Below are positions 38,339-46,992 of a stretch of DNA of 64,000 nucleotides, in pieces. This DNA comes from Pseudomonas vlassakiae (lineage in GTDB: Bacteria; Pseudomonadota; Gammaproteobacteria; Pseudomonadales; Pseudomonadaceae). The notes beneath the pieces are model-generated. The model was given only the letters and a program-made list of their open reading frames with translations, made no database searches and was not told the origin of the DNA. A program made the position numbers and the translations under genes. The stretch covers positions 62,001 through 126,000 of the forward strand of contig NZ_JABWRP020000015.1 in assembly GCF_014269035.2 (NCBI RefSeq). Direction: 5' to 3'. Every line of letters begins with the position of its first letter. The first letter of the stretch is position 1.

Positions 38339-39802
38339 TCAGGGTTCGCTCATCTGCGACAGCGGCCTGGCCACCTGTTCGAGCGAACACCGCTCGGCCG
38401 CCACGCCCCACAGCGCCTGGGTCAGCGCGGCAATGATCATCAGCGCCGCGCCGATCAGGTAGCCGTACAGCACGTAGGCGCGTTCACCGGTTTCGATCAG
38501 CGCGCCGAACAGGGTCGGCCCGACCAGGCCTCCCAGGCCGGTGCCGAAGGCATAGAACACCGCAATGGCCAGGGCACGGATTTCCAGCGGGAAGGTTTCC
38601 GCCACGGTGAGGTAGGCGGAACTGGCCGCCGCCGAAGCGAAGAAGAAAATCACCATCCAGGCCAGGGTCTGCTGGGTCACGTCGAGCAGCTCTCGCTGGA
38701 ACAGGTAGCCGCTGATGGCCAGCAGCACCCCCGAGACCAGATAGGTCGAACTGATCATGATGCGCCTGCCGACCACGTCGAACAGCCTGCCCAGCAACAG
38801 CGGGCCGCAGAAGTTGCCCAGCGCGAACGGCAGGATGTACCAGCCCACCTTGGCCGTCGGCACCTGGTAGAAGTCGGTCAGCACCAGCGCATAGGTGAAG
38901 AAGATCGCGTTGTAGAGGAATGCTTGTGCGCTGAGCAAGGTCAGGCCTACCAGGGCACGACGCCGATGCTCGACGAACAAGCTCTGGAACACCTCGCGCA
39001 AAGGCGTATGGTCGCGCGCGCGCAGTTTCAGCGGAGGGTCTTGAAGCGGTGGGATCGCGATCCCGCGATCGTGGTAATGCCGTTCGATGTCGGCGACGAT
39101 GCGCTCGGCGTGTTGCGGCTGGTTGTGGATCATCAGCCAGCGCGGGCTTTCCGGGACCCACAGGCGCATCAGCATGATCAGCATGCCCAGCACTGCGCCG
39201 ATGCCGAAACACAGGCGCCAACCCAGGTCACCACCGGCAATCGCCGGGTCGAGCAGCAACACCGCACCGGCCGCGCCGAGCGCTGCGCCGATCCAGAAAG
39301 TGCCGTTGATGGTCAGGTCGACCCAGCCGCGGTAGCGCGCCGGGGTGAATTCCTGGATGGTCGAGTTGATGGCCGTGTACTCGCCGCCGATACCGGCACC
39401 GGTGAGAAAGCGGAACAGCAGGAAGCTCCACAGGCTCCAAGACAACGCCGTGGCTGCCGTGGCGCCGATGTACAGGAACAAGGTGATGAAGAACAGCCTG
39501 CGCCGCCCCAGGCGGTCGGTCAGCCAGCCGAAGAACAGCGCACCGATGACCGCGCCGGCGATGTACGTGGCGCCTGCCAGGCCGATGTCGGTGTTGCTCA
39601 GGTGCAGCGCAGGGCTGTCCTTGAGCGCGCCCGCCACCGAGCCCGCCAGGGTGACTTCCAGGCCATCAAGCAGCCAGGTGATGCCCAGCGCCAGCACCAG
39701 CAAGGTATGAAAGCGCGTCCACGGCAGGCGGTCGAGGCGGGCGGGGATGTCGGTGCTGTACACGGGGGCAGCACCGCGCTCCTGCAAGGCTTGGCTCGTC
39801 AC
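38339..39802 (-). CDS. MFS transporter, sugar-porter/SV2-like
   Basis: A 487-residue permease with twelve predicted membrane segments. The MFS loop-2/3 motif is GWLTDRLGRRRLF, repeated in the second half as GRLFDVVGRR; GAGIGGEYTAINSTIQE marks helix 5 and PESPRW ends the first half, as in sugar/aromatic-acid porters. The start is a GTG at 39802 (MTSQALQERG) and no ATG lies near. The substrate cannot be read from sequence. The 49-residue gene lies 14 bp upstream. Confidence 0.85.
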   Translation of the reverse strand: MTSQALQERGAAPVYSTDIPARLDRLPWTRFHTLLVLALGITWLLDGLEVTLAGSVAGALKDSPALHLSNTDIGLAGATYIAGAVIGALFFGWLTDRLGRRRLFFITLFLYIGATAATALSWSLWSFLLFRFLTGAGIGGEYTAINSTIQEFTPARYRGWVDLTINGTFWIGAALGAAGAVLLLDPAIAGGDLGWRLCFGIGAVLGMLIMLMRLWVPESPRWLMIHNQPQHAERIVADIERHYHDRGIAIPPLQDPPLKLRARDHTPLREVFQSLFVEHRRRALVGLTLLSAQAFLYNAIFFTYALVLTDFYQVPTAKVGWYILPFALGNFCGPLLLGRLFDVVGRRIMISSTYLVSGVLLAISGYLFQRELLDVTQQTLAWMVIFFFASAAASSAYLTVAETFPLEIRALAIAVFYAFGTGLGGLVGPTLFGALIETGERAYVLYGYLIGAALMIIAALTQALWGVAAERCSLEQVARPLSQMSEP

Positions 39803-39816
39803 TGCAATGCCGTCAC

Positions 39817-39966
39817 TCAGCCGTCCGATTGCTCTTCTGGCGGCACCTGCCCCTCAGGCCAGTCTGGCGCCTCCTGTTGCGGTTCGGGTCGCGGCTTGGG
39901 TACGGGCTCGCCTGGATTGTGCGGCACCTCGTCGACATACGGGTCAGGGTGGTTGGGGTCGATCAT
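39817..39966 (-). CDS. Small proline-rich acidic protein, 49 residues
   Basis: Starts MIDPNHPDPYVDEVPHNPGE and ends PPEEQSDG: about one quarter Pro and one quarter acidic, with no hydrophobic core, so probably disordered. A full AGGAG lies eight bases before the ATG at 39966, and codon use looks like that of the neighbours, which argues for a real gene despite the size. Fourteen bases separate its stop from the MFS gene, suggesting cotranscription. Function unknown. Confidence 0.65.
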   Translation of the reverse strand: MIDPNHPDPYVDEVPHNPGEPVPKPRPEPQQEAPDWPEGQVPPEEQSDG

Positions 39967-40135
39967 GGCCTGTCTCCTGAAAGCATGGTTACCTCCCGTT
40001 AGGGCGCGCAGGGGCGTTGCTGTTCAATCCGATTCGCCAGTGGCTGCCAGGGCGTTTGCCCGGGCGCGAATGGATCAAACTTTTGCGTGCCGCAGGGCTC
40101 TTCTTAAAAGACACCACTGTCACGAGGAGCAACTC

Positions 40136-40360
40136 ATGAAGCACACCGATGGCAAGACCGGCGACAAAGTCCCCCGGCCGATTTCTTCTGAGGAGGCGCA
40201 GCGCGGCGAGAAGGCGCCGGACCCGGTGCTTGAAAACCCGGACCCCGATACCGAGGCCGTGGACAAGGTGATTACGCCGACATCGGTCAAGGAGCAGGAA
40301 GCGCTGACCCGCGAGACCAGGAAGCGCTTGGCTGAGGTCGATGAGAAAGCCCGGCACTGA
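40136..40360 (+). CDS. Small hydrophilic protein, 74 residues
   Basis: Starts MKHTDGKTGDKVPRPISSEE and ends in a charged helix (RETRKRLAEVDEKARH). It is rich in Pro, Asp, Glu and Lys and probably disordered. The GAGGAG site before the ATG at 40136 is strong. With the 49-residue and Rho_N-type proteins nearby it forms a group of small charged proteins of the kind often induced in stationary phase; that role is inference. Confidence 0.7.
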   Translation: MKHTDGKTGDKVPRPISSEEAQRGEKAPDPVLENPDPDTEAVDKVITPTSVKEQEALTRETRKRLAEVDEKARH

Positions 40361-40439
40361 GCCTGACGTGCAGCGTGGTTTGTGCTTTGGGCGAGCGGTG
40401 TAGGCGTTGATAATGGAGGGCCATTTCAAGGGCCATGCC

Positions 40440-40853
40440 ATGCTGACCATTTCCAATAACGTGCATCTGCCAGATGCCGACATCGAACTGACCTACATCC
40501 GCGCGCAAGGCGCGGGTGGGCAGAATGTCAACAAGGTGTCCAGCGCCGTGCACCTGCGCTTCGACATTCGCGCCTCGTCGCTGCCTGCGTTCTACAAGGA
40601 GCGACTGCTGGCGCTGCGTGACAGCCGCATCACTGGCGATGGCGTGTTGATCATCAAGGCCCAGCAATACCGCACCCAGGAACAGAACCGCGCTGACGCT
40701 TTGGCGCGCCTTGCCGAGTTGATCGTCGCTGCCGGCAAGGTCGAGAAGAAACGCCGGCCTACCAAGCCGACCCTCGGCTCGAAGACCCGACGGCTGGAAG
40801 GAAAAGCCAGGCGCAGTACTGTCAAGGCGGGGCGGGGGAAGGTGGAGTTCTAG
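40440..40853 (+). CDS. arfB: Alternative ribosome-rescue factor / peptidyl-tRNA hydrolase ArfB
   Basis: A 137-residue class I release-factor-like protein. It holds the catalytic GGQ (residues 26-28 in AQGAGGQNVNKVSSAVHLRF) but no codon-recognition domain. The C-terminal tail is long and basic (KKRRPTKP...TRRLEGKARR) and in ArfB fits into the empty mRNA channel of stalled ribosomes. It frees the nascent chain on non-stop complexes. The ATG at 40440 is used here; an ATG at 40413 would add nine residues. Confidence 0.93.
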   Translation: MLTISNNVHLPDADIELTYIRAQGAGGQNVNKVSSAVHLRFDIRASSLPAFYKERLLALRDSRITGDGVLIIKAQQYRTQEQNRADALARLAELIVAAGKVEKKRRPTKPTLGSKTRRLEGKARRSTVKAGRGKVEF

Positions 40854-40903
40854 GCGCTCTGGAGGTTGAAGCCAGATCAACCGCCTCGCCAACTCTGGCC
40901 TGC

Positions 40904-40938
40904 GCCCCAAGCAGCCAGCATGCCTGGCCGCCTGGGGC
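40904..40938. terminator. Hairpin between convergent arfB and DJ-1 genes
   Basis: GCCCCA (40904-40909) pairs with TGGGGC (40933-40938), and GCCAG (40914-40918) with CTGGC (40924-40928). No T run follows on either strand, so a Rho-independent role is only possible. Confidence 0.35.
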
Positions 40939-40947
40939 GTTGCACTG

Positions 40948-41631
40948 TCAGCTGGCCAAGCGCTTGAGCAATGCCTTGGCCACCGCCTCGGATGAGGCAG
41001 GGTTCTGCCCGGTGATCAGATGGCCGTCCTCGACCACATGGCTTGCCCAGTCCGCTGCCTTGGAGTACTCGCCACCTTTGGCCTTGAGCATGTCTTCCAC
41101 GAGGAAGGGCACCACGTGGGTCAGCCCGACGGCCTCTTCCTCACTGTTGGCGAAGCCCGTGACCCGCTTGCCTTTGACCACCGGGTGGCCGTCTGGCGTG
41201 TTCACGTTCTTCAGAACACCTGGGGCATGGCATACCGTCGCAATCGGCTTGTTGGCGGCATAGAACGCTTCGAGCAAGGTCTTCGAATCGGTATCCTCGG
41301 CCAGGTCCCACAGCGGTCCGTGGCCACCGGGGTAGAACACCGCATCGAAGTGATAAGGGTCGACCTCGCCCAGCGGCACGGTGTCGGCCAGGGCCATCTG
41401 CCCCTCGGTGTCGCTGGCGAAGCGCCGGGTGGCGTCGGTCTGGGCATCGGCTTCGTCGCTTTTCGGGTCCAGCGGTGGCTGGCCACCTTTGGGCGAGGCG
41501 AGGGTGACGTCGGCATTGGCGTCGACGAACACGTAATAGGGCGCGGCGAACTCTTCCAGCCAGAAGCCGGTCTTCCTGCCGGTGTCGCCCAGCTGGTCGT
41601 GCGAGGTCAGTACCATCAGGATCTTTTTCAT
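40948..41631 (-). CDS. DJ-1/PfpI family protein, Hsp31/HchA-like glyoxalase III type
   Basis: A 227-residue alpha/beta protein with the nucleophile elbow ATVCHAPG (Cys134, His135), FYPGGHGPLWDL and a Glu in the WLEEFAAPY loop (residue 26/27), which together fit the class of small DJ-1 proteins with glutathione-independent glyoxalase or deglycase activity. It would detoxify methylglyoxal in the cytoplasm. Full length, with no leader. Divergent from the GNAT gene. Confidence 0.88.
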   Translation of the reverse strand: MKKILMVLTSHDQLGDTGRKTGFWLEEFAAPYYVFVDANADVTLASPKGGQPPLDPKSDEADAQTDATRRFASDTEGQMALADTVPLGEVDPYHFDAVFYPGGHGPLWDLAEDTDSKTLLEAFYAANKPIATVCHAPGVLKNVNTPDGHPVVKGKRVTGFANSEEEAVGLTHVVPFLVEDMLKAKGGEYSKAADWASHVVEDGHLITGQNPASSEAVAKALLKRLAS

Positions 41632-41800
41632 GCGAGCCAGTCCTCCAGGGGTAAATGGGCAGTGCGCCGTTCGTCCTGCATGATCATGGGAGGGCAGGGC
41701 GCAGCAGGCGTTCCATCATAGCCCTCGAAAAGAATGCGCGGTTTGCCGCTCAGCTCTATTACCCTAGTGGCACGATCATTTCATTGATGGATGCCTACCC

Positions 41801-42292
41801 ATGAGCAACACCTCATTCCGCCAGCCCGTCATCGCTGACGCCGAGCGCTGCTACGCGATCGAAATCGGTGCCTACGAGGGCGACGAAGCGGCCACGCTGG
41901 AGAAGATCCGCACGCGCATCAGCCAATACCCCGAAGGCTTCCTGCTGCTCCAGGACCCCCACGGCATCGTCGGCTTCATCAACAGTGGCTGCGCCCACGA
42001 GGTGGTGATGTCCGACGAGGCATTCAAGGAACTGGTCGGCCACGACCCGCAGGCGCCGAACGTGGTGATCATGTCGGTGGTGGTGGACACGGCCCACCAG
42101 GGCAAGGGCTACGCCAAGCGGCTCATGCGCGAGTTCATCAGCCGCATGCAGGCCCAGGGCAAGCAGACCATCCACCTGATGTGCAAGGAACAGCACGTCG
42201 AGCTGTACCGCAAGATGGGCTACCAGTATGTGCGGCCTTCGCCCTCGGACCACGGTGGCATGGCCTGGCATGAAATGGTCATGGCGCTCTGA
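41801..42292 (+). CDS. GNAT-family N-acetyltransferase
   Basis: A 163-residue acetyl-CoA-dependent acyltransferase. Motif A is VVVDTAHQGKGYAKRLM (the Q-x-x-G-x-G/A acetyl-CoA loop), followed by the HLMCKEQHVELYRKMGYQYV block. The arrangement recalls the arylalkylamine N-acetyltransferase-like group. Substrate unknown. ATG at 41801, with no strong ribosome site. Confidence 0.85.
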   Translation: MSNTSFRQPVIADAERCYAIEIGAYEGDEAATLEKIRTRISQYPEGFLLLQDPHGIVGFINSGCAHEVVMSDEAFKELVGHDPQAPNVVIMSVVVDTAHQGKGYAKRLMREFISRMQAQGKQTIHLMCKEQHVELYRKMGYQYVRPSPSDHGGMAWHEMVMAL

Positions 42293-42432
42293 CCTCGGCC
42301 AGGTGCAGTGCTTCATGATCAGCGCAGGCAGCTGATGGCAAGGTATCGAGTCACATTTGGTTACCAAGCAATGACAGCCTGCTGACTGTGTGCCCCGTTC
42401 CAGAGGGGATTGAAGGGTTCACTGCCATTCAA

Positions 42433-42450
42433 CAGTCACAAAGCTGTAAC
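42433..42450 (+). promoter_or_regulatory. Pho box upstream of pstS
   Basis: CAGTCAC-AAAG-CTGTAAC matches the PhoB repeat pattern CTGTCAT-N4-CTGTCAT with the 11-bp period. It lies 47 bp before the pstS start, where it would replace a -35 box. This predicts induction at low phosphate through PhoB. Confidence 0.65.
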
Positions 42451-42496
42451 ACAGCTGCTGCAAAGTGTGTCGGCCATCACACGGAGCGCTTTTTCC

Positions 42497-43525
42497 ATGA
42501 TACGCCTGATGAAGTCTGCTGCACTCGCCGTTGCCGTCTCGCTCAGCGCCACTTCGGCCTTTGCCGCAGACAACGTTCGCCTGACCGGTTCCGGTGCCAG
42601 TTTCCCTGCACCGATCTACCTGACCTGGTTCAAGGACTTCAGCAAGAACACTGCTGGCGTCACCGTCGACTACCAGTCCAAGGGCAGCGGCGCAGGTGTC
42701 CAGGACTTCCTGAACAAGACCGTCGACTTCGCCGCCAGCGACTCGGCCATGAGCGAAGCAGACATTGCCAAGGTCGGCGAAGGCGTGCAGCTGCTGCCGA
42801 TGACCGCCGGTGAAATCGTCCTGGCCTACAACCTGCCAGGCAACCCGAAAGGCCTGAAGCTGCCACGCGATGTGTACTCCAACATCTTCCTCGGCAAGAT
42901 CACCCAGTGGAACGACCCGCAGATCGTCAAGGCCAACCCAGAGCTGAAGCTGCCTGACATGCCGATCACCGTGGTCGTGCGTGCCGATTCCAGCGGCACC
43001 AACGCGGTCTTCACCAAGCACCTGTCGGCCATCAATGCCGACTTCAAGAAAGACCTGGGCGAAGGCAACACCGTCAACTGGCCGGCCACCGACAAGTTCA
43101 TCAAGTCGCCGAAGAACGACGGCGTGACCGCCACCGTTCGCCAGACCCCGGGCGCCATCGGCTACATCGAATACGGCTTCGCCAAGCTGGCCAAGGTCGA
43201 TTTCGCCTCGCTGCAGAACAAGGCTGGCCAATACGTCGTGCCGAACGCCGAAAGCGGTGCCGAAGCGCTGGCTGCAGTGAAGATGCCGGAAAACCTGATC
43301 GCTCACCTGCCAGACCCGGAAGGTGCCAAGTCCTACCCGATCACGTCCTACACCTGGATGATCTTCCGCAAGGACAACGGCAGCCCGGAAAAGGCCAAGG
43401 CCATGCGTGACATGGTCGAGTACGGCCTGACCAAGGGCCAGCAGATCGCCGACTCGATGGGCTACATCCCGCTGCCGCCGTCGGTGGTCGAGGAAGTGCG
43501 CAAAGCCTCGCAAAGCATCCAGTAA
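42497..43525 (+). CDS. pstS: Phosphate ABC transporter substrate-binding protein PstS
   Basis: A 342-residue periplasmic phosphate-binding protein. The signal peptide is MIRLMKSAALAVAVSLSATS up to AFA, then ADNVRLTGSGASFPAPIY. Phosphate contacts lie in GSGASFPAP, the KGSGAGVQDF segment, SDSAMSEADI and RADSSGTN. I chose the ATG at 42497 because GGAG lies upstream and the signal peptide starts there; an open frame continues to 42410. First gene of the pst operon. Confidence 0.95.
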   Translation: MIRLMKSAALAVAVSLSATSAFAADNVRLTGSGASFPAPIYLTWFKDFSKNTAGVTVDYQSKGSGAGVQDFLNKTVDFAASDSAMSEADIAKVGEGVQLLPMTAGEIVLAYNLPGNPKGLKLPRDVYSNIFLGKITQWNDPQIVKANPELKLPDMPITVVVRADSSGTNAVFTKHLSAINADFKKDLGEGNTVNWPATDKFIKSPKNDGVTATVRQTPGAIGYIEYGFAKLAKVDFASLQNKAGQYVVPNAESGAEALAAVKMPENLIAHLPDPEGAKSYPITSYTWMIFRKDNGSPEKAKAMRDMVEYGLTKGQQIADSMGYIPLPPSVVEEVRKASQSIQ

Positions 43526-43539
43526 TACCTTCAGGCGCT

Positions 43540-43567
43540 CCCGGCGCGGTGTGACAGCCGTGCCGGG
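43540..43567 (+). terminator. Hairpin between pstS and pstC (attenuator or mRNA stabiliser)
   Basis: CCCGGCGCGG (43540-43549) pairs with CCGTGCCGGG (43558-43567) with one G-U pair and an 8-base loop, followed by GGTGTTT. Such hairpins after the first gene typically keep the binding protein in excess over the membrane subunits. Confidence 0.55.
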
Positions 43568-43598
43568 GGTGTTTGCCCTTAGTCCCGGAACCCGCTAA

Positions 43599-44564
43599 AT
43601 GAACACACCTTTTGCCATACCGGATAACCCAGACTCCGCGTGCCAGCCGCCGTCCACCAAGGACTTCCTGGTCGATCGCACCTTCCGTGCCCTTGCGCGC
43701 ATCGGTGTGGTGCTGATTCTCGCGCTGGTATTCGCATTGGTATACGAAGTAGGACGCAAAGCACTTCCAGGCATGGAAAAGCACGGTTTCGACGTGCTGT
43801 TCGGCAGTGTGTGGGACGTCAACCAGGGCAAATACGGCATTCTGCCCGCCATCTGGGGCACGCTTTACAGCGCCCTGATCGCCTTGTTGATCGCTGGCTT
43901 CTTCGGCGTCAGCATGGCCATATTCCTTACCCAGGATTTCTTGCCGGCGAGGCTCGCCGCGGTGTTTCGCACCATCGTCGAGCTGCTCGCCGCCATCCCC
44001 AGCGTCGTTTACGGCCTGTGGGGCATCTACGTGGTGATTCCGGCCATCCGGCCGCTGACCGCCTGGCTGAACAGCGAGCTGGGCTGGATCCCGTTCTTCG
44101 GCACCTCCCTGAGTGGCCCCGGCCTGCTGCCGGCGGCGTTGGTGCTGGCGATCATGATCCTGCCGACCATCGCCGCGGTTTCCCAGGATGCGCTGACCAG
44201 CGTACCGATGAAGACCAAGCAGGCTGCCTACGGCATGGGCACCACCCACTGGGAGGCCATCCTCAAGGTCATGGTACCGTCGGCCGCCACCGGCATCTTC
44301 GGCTCCCTGGTGCTGGGCCTTGGCCGTGCACTGGGCGAAACCATGGCCCTGGCGATGCTGGTGGGTAACGCCAACACCATCACCCTGTCCCTGTTTGCCC
44401 CGGCCAACACGCTGGCAGCCTTGCTGGCGCTGAACTTCCCGGAAGCCGGGCCGAACGAGATCGAAGTACTGATGTACGCCGCACTGGTCCTGATGTTCAT
44501 CACCTTGCTGGTGAACGTGTTCGGGTCGCTGATCATGCTCTACGCCCAGCGGGGTAACAAATAA
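43599..44564 (+). CDS. pstC: Phosphate ABC transporter permease PstC
   Basis: A 321-residue inner-membrane permease with about six segments. The docking loop is QAAYGMGTTHWEAILKVMVP, and the AIPSVVYGLWGIYV segment is typical of PstC. It overlaps pstA by one base (44564), so the two are translationally coupled. Confidence 0.94.
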   Translation: MNTPFAIPDNPDSACQPPSTKDFLVDRTFRALARIGVVLILALVFALVYEVGRKALPGMEKHGFDVLFGSVWDVNQGKYGILPAIWGTLYSALIALLIAGFFGVSMAIFLTQDFLPARLAAVFRTIVELLAAIPSVVYGLWGIYVVIPAIRPLTAWLNSELGWIPFFGTSLSGPGLLPAALVLAIMILPTIAAVSQDALTSVPMKTKQAAYGMGTTHWEAILKVMVPSAATGIFGSLVLGLGRALGETMALAMLVGNANTITLSLFAPANTLAALLALNFPEAGPNEIEVLMYAALVLMFITLLVNVFGSLIMLYAQRGNK

Positions 44565-45457
44565 TGACTGACCTCTCTGCAGCAACTACCGCCTTGCCCA
44601 GCCTGCAGCGCCGCTTCGAAGGCCGCGCCCTGCGCAGCCTGGTGCTGACCAGCATGGTCTGGTGCGTGGCCCTGTTGGCCAGCGTGCCGCTGATTTCCGT
44701 GCTGTACATGCTGATCACCCGGGGCGGTGCGCGCCTGAGCCTGGAAGTGTTCACCGAACTGCCGCCCACCGGTTTCGAGATGGGCGGGGGGTTCGGTAAC
44801 GCCCTGGCCGGTACCTTCGTCATGGTCGGCATCGCCGCCGCCATTGCGGTACCGGTCGGTATCCTGGCGGCGGTCTTCCTCGCCGAACTTGGGCCTGAGA
44901 GCAAGCTGGCCAACGCCTCGCGCTTCGCCGCGAAGATGCTCACCGGCCTGCCGTCGATCCTTGCCGGTGTATTCGCCTATGCCCTGGTGGTGATGACCAC
45001 CGGTACCTATTCGGCCCCGGCCGGTGGTGTGGCGCTGGCGGTGCTGATGCTGCCGATCGTCGTGCTGACCGCTGAAGAAGCCATGAAGATGGTGCCCAAG
45101 ATCATGAAGGACGCCGCCTACGGCATGGGTTGCACCCGCGCCCAGGTGATCTGGAAGATCGTCCTGCCGACCGGCATGCCGGCCATCCTTACCGGCGTCA
45201 TGCTGGCCGTGGCCCGCGCCGCAGGCGAAACCGCGCCGCTGCTGTTCACCGCGCTGTTCAGCAACTACTGGATCTACCACGACGGCAGCCTGGCCGTCAT
45301 GAACCCCACGGCCTCGCTTGCCGTACTGATCTACAACTTCTCCGGCATGCCGTTCGACAACCAGCTGGAGCTCGCCTGGGCGGCCTCGCTGGTGTTGGTG
45401 ATGATCGTGCTGGTAGTCAACATTCTTAGCCGAATCTTCGGCAAGCCAAAGTATTGA
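44564..45457 (+). CDS. pstA: Phosphate ABC transporter permease PstA
   Basis: A 297-residue permease partner of PstC. Six predicted membrane segments, the docking loop DAAYGMGCTRAQVIWKIVLP, and GLPSILAGVFAYALVV as expected of PstA. Its first 28 residues (TDLSAATTALPSLQRR...) are cytoplasmic. Confidence 0.94.
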   Translation: MTDLSAATTALPSLQRRFEGRALRSLVLTSMVWCVALLASVPLISVLYMLITRGGARLSLEVFTELPPTGFEMGGGFGNALAGTFVMVGIAAAIAVPVGILAAVFLAELGPESKLANASRFAAKMLTGLPSILAGVFAYALVVMTTGTYSAPAGGVALAVLMLPIVVLTAEEAMKMVPKIMKDAAYGMGCTRAQVIWKIVLPTGMPAILTGVMLAVARAAGETAPLLFTALFSNYWIYHDGSLAVMNPTASLAVLIYNFSGMPFDNQLELAWAASLVLVMIVLVVNILSRIFGKPKY

Positions 45458-45473
45458 AAGGGAGCATTCGACC

Positions 45474-46292
45474 GTGAACGTATCAACTGCACAGAGAGCC
45501 GCTCCCATGGTCAGCGAAGCGCCAATCGTCATGGACTGCAAGCTGGACAAGATTTTCTACGGCAACTTCATGGCGGTGCGTGACAGCCATGTACCGATCC
45601 GCAAGAACCAGATCACCGGCTTCATCGGCCCGTCGGGCTGCGGCAAGAGTACCGTGCTGCGTAGCCTCAACCGCATGAATGACTTGGTCAAAGGCTTCCG
45701 CTTCGAAGGCCATGTACACTTCCTTGGCCAGGATGTCTATGGCAAGGGCGTGGACCCGGTGGTGGTGCGCCGTTACATCGGCATGGTGTTCCAGCAGCCG
45801 AACCCGTTCTCCATGAGCATCTTCGACAACGTCGCCTTCGGCCTGCGCCTGAACCGCTACAAGGGTGACATCGGCGACCGCGTCAAGCACGCCCTGCAAG
45901 GCGCCGCGCTGTGGGACGAGGTCAAGGACAAGCTCAAGGTCAGCGGCCTGTCGTTGTCCGGCGGCCAGCAGCAGCGCCTGTGCATCGCCCGTGCCATCGC
46001 CACCGAGCCGGAAGTACTGCTGCTCGATGAGCCCTGCTCGGCACTGGACCCGATCGCCACCCGCCGCGTGGAAGAGCTGATGGTCGAGCTGAAGAAGGAC
46101 TACACCATCGCCCTGGTGACGCACAACATGCAGCAGGCGATCCGTGTCGCCGACACCACGGCGTTCTTCTCGGTCGACATCTCCCAGGGCACCCGCACCG
46201 GTTACCTGGTGGAGATGGGCCCGACCACGCAGATCTTCCAGAATCCGCGTGAGCAACTGACCAGTGACTACATCAGCGGCAAGTTCAGCTGA
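45474..46292 (+). CDS. pstB: Phosphate ABC transporter ATP-binding protein PstB
   Basis: A 272-residue ATPase: Walker A GPSGCGKST, the PstB-specific LRSLNRMNDL, Q-loop VFQQPNPFSMSIFDNV, signature LSGGQQQRL, Walker B VLLLDEPCSALDPIATRR. GTG start at 45474, with AAGGGAGC upstream. No phoU follows, in contrast to the canonical pstSCAB-phoU operon, so this is probably the accessory phosphate system. Confidence 0.95.
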   Translation: MNVSTAQRAAPMVSEAPIVMDCKLDKIFYGNFMAVRDSHVPIRKNQITGFIGPSGCGKSTVLRSLNRMNDLVKGFRFEGHVHFLGQDVYGKGVDPVVVRRYIGMVFQQPNPFSMSIFDNVAFGLRLNRYKGDIGDRVKHALQGAALWDEVKDKLKVSGLSLSGGQQQRLCIARAIATEPEVLLLDEPCSALDPIATRRVEELMVELKKDYTIALVTHNMQQAIRVADTTAFFSVDISQGTRTGYLVEMGPTTQIFQNPREQLTSDYISGKFS

Positions 46293-46293
46293 A

Positions 46294-46992
46294 ATGGATG
46301 CGACCTGTCGTCTTCACCTGCCAGCGGTAGAGCGCGCACTGCGTGAAGTGCAGGCCCGCTTTGGCGAACTCAGCCAGCACTTCACCGAACCGCGTGATCC
46401 GTTCACCGACGAGGTGCTGCTGAATGTGCTTGAAGGCTATGCCTTGATTGACGACTATGTCGCACGGGGCGTTGACCTGTTCGACCTGCAGCAGCTGAAC
46501 CTGATGCTGGAGATCAACGCCACCGTGCTGTGCGGCAGCGACCCGGCGCGCCGCCGCGAGTTCGCCCCGCACCTCGCGGCCACCGAGGCACGCTTTTTCA
46601 ACAACGTGGAAGGTGGCATCAAGGACCTGTACAACTGGTATTGGGCGTACCGCAGCGAGTCGATCTGGAAGCGCGCTGCCGGTGTCTATGTGCGCATCCT
46701 CAGCAAGCCGCAATTGTTCATCGAAGGTAACAATCGCACCGGGTCGCTCATCGTCAGCTATCTGCTGATGCGGGCCGGGCTGCCGCCGTTCGTGCTGACG
46801 CTGGACAACGCCGAGGGTTACTTCAACCCGTCCTCGGTCATTCGCAACTCCGCCAAGCATGGTGTGAAAGCGTTGTACGAATTGCCCAAGATCAAGAAAA
46901 AGTACGCCGCCTTCCTCGAAGCGCAGGCGCCTGAACCCGAACAGTTCTTCCTGCCCGGCACCGGTGTGCCGGCCCGCCAGGGGAGCCGATGA
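46294..46992 (+). CDS. Degenerate Fic-domain-like protein in the pst operon
   Basis: A 232-residue, mostly helical protein starting one base after the pstB stop. Residues 140-151 (QLFIEGNNRTGS) and the helix after them (LIVSYLLMRAGLPPFVL) align by eye with the Fic core HxFx(D/E)GNGRxxR and its following helix, but the catalytic His is Gln140 and the last Arg is missing. AMPylation is therefore unlikely. It may keep the fold and bind nucleotide or partner proteins. Cotranscription with pstSCAB implies a role in phosphate limitation. The Fic assignment is mine, from motif shape only. Confidence 0.55.
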   Translation: MDATCRLHLPAVERALREVQARFGELSQHFTEPRDPFTDEVLLNVLEGYALIDDYVARGVDLFDLQQLNLMLEINATVLCGSDPARRREFAPHLAATEARFFNNVEGGIKDLYNWYWAYRSESIWKRAAGVYVRILSKPQLFIEGNNRTGSLIVSYLLMRAGLPPFVLTLDNAEGYFNPSSVIRNSAKHGVKALYELPKIKKKYAAFLEAQAPEPEQFFLPGTGVPARQGSR

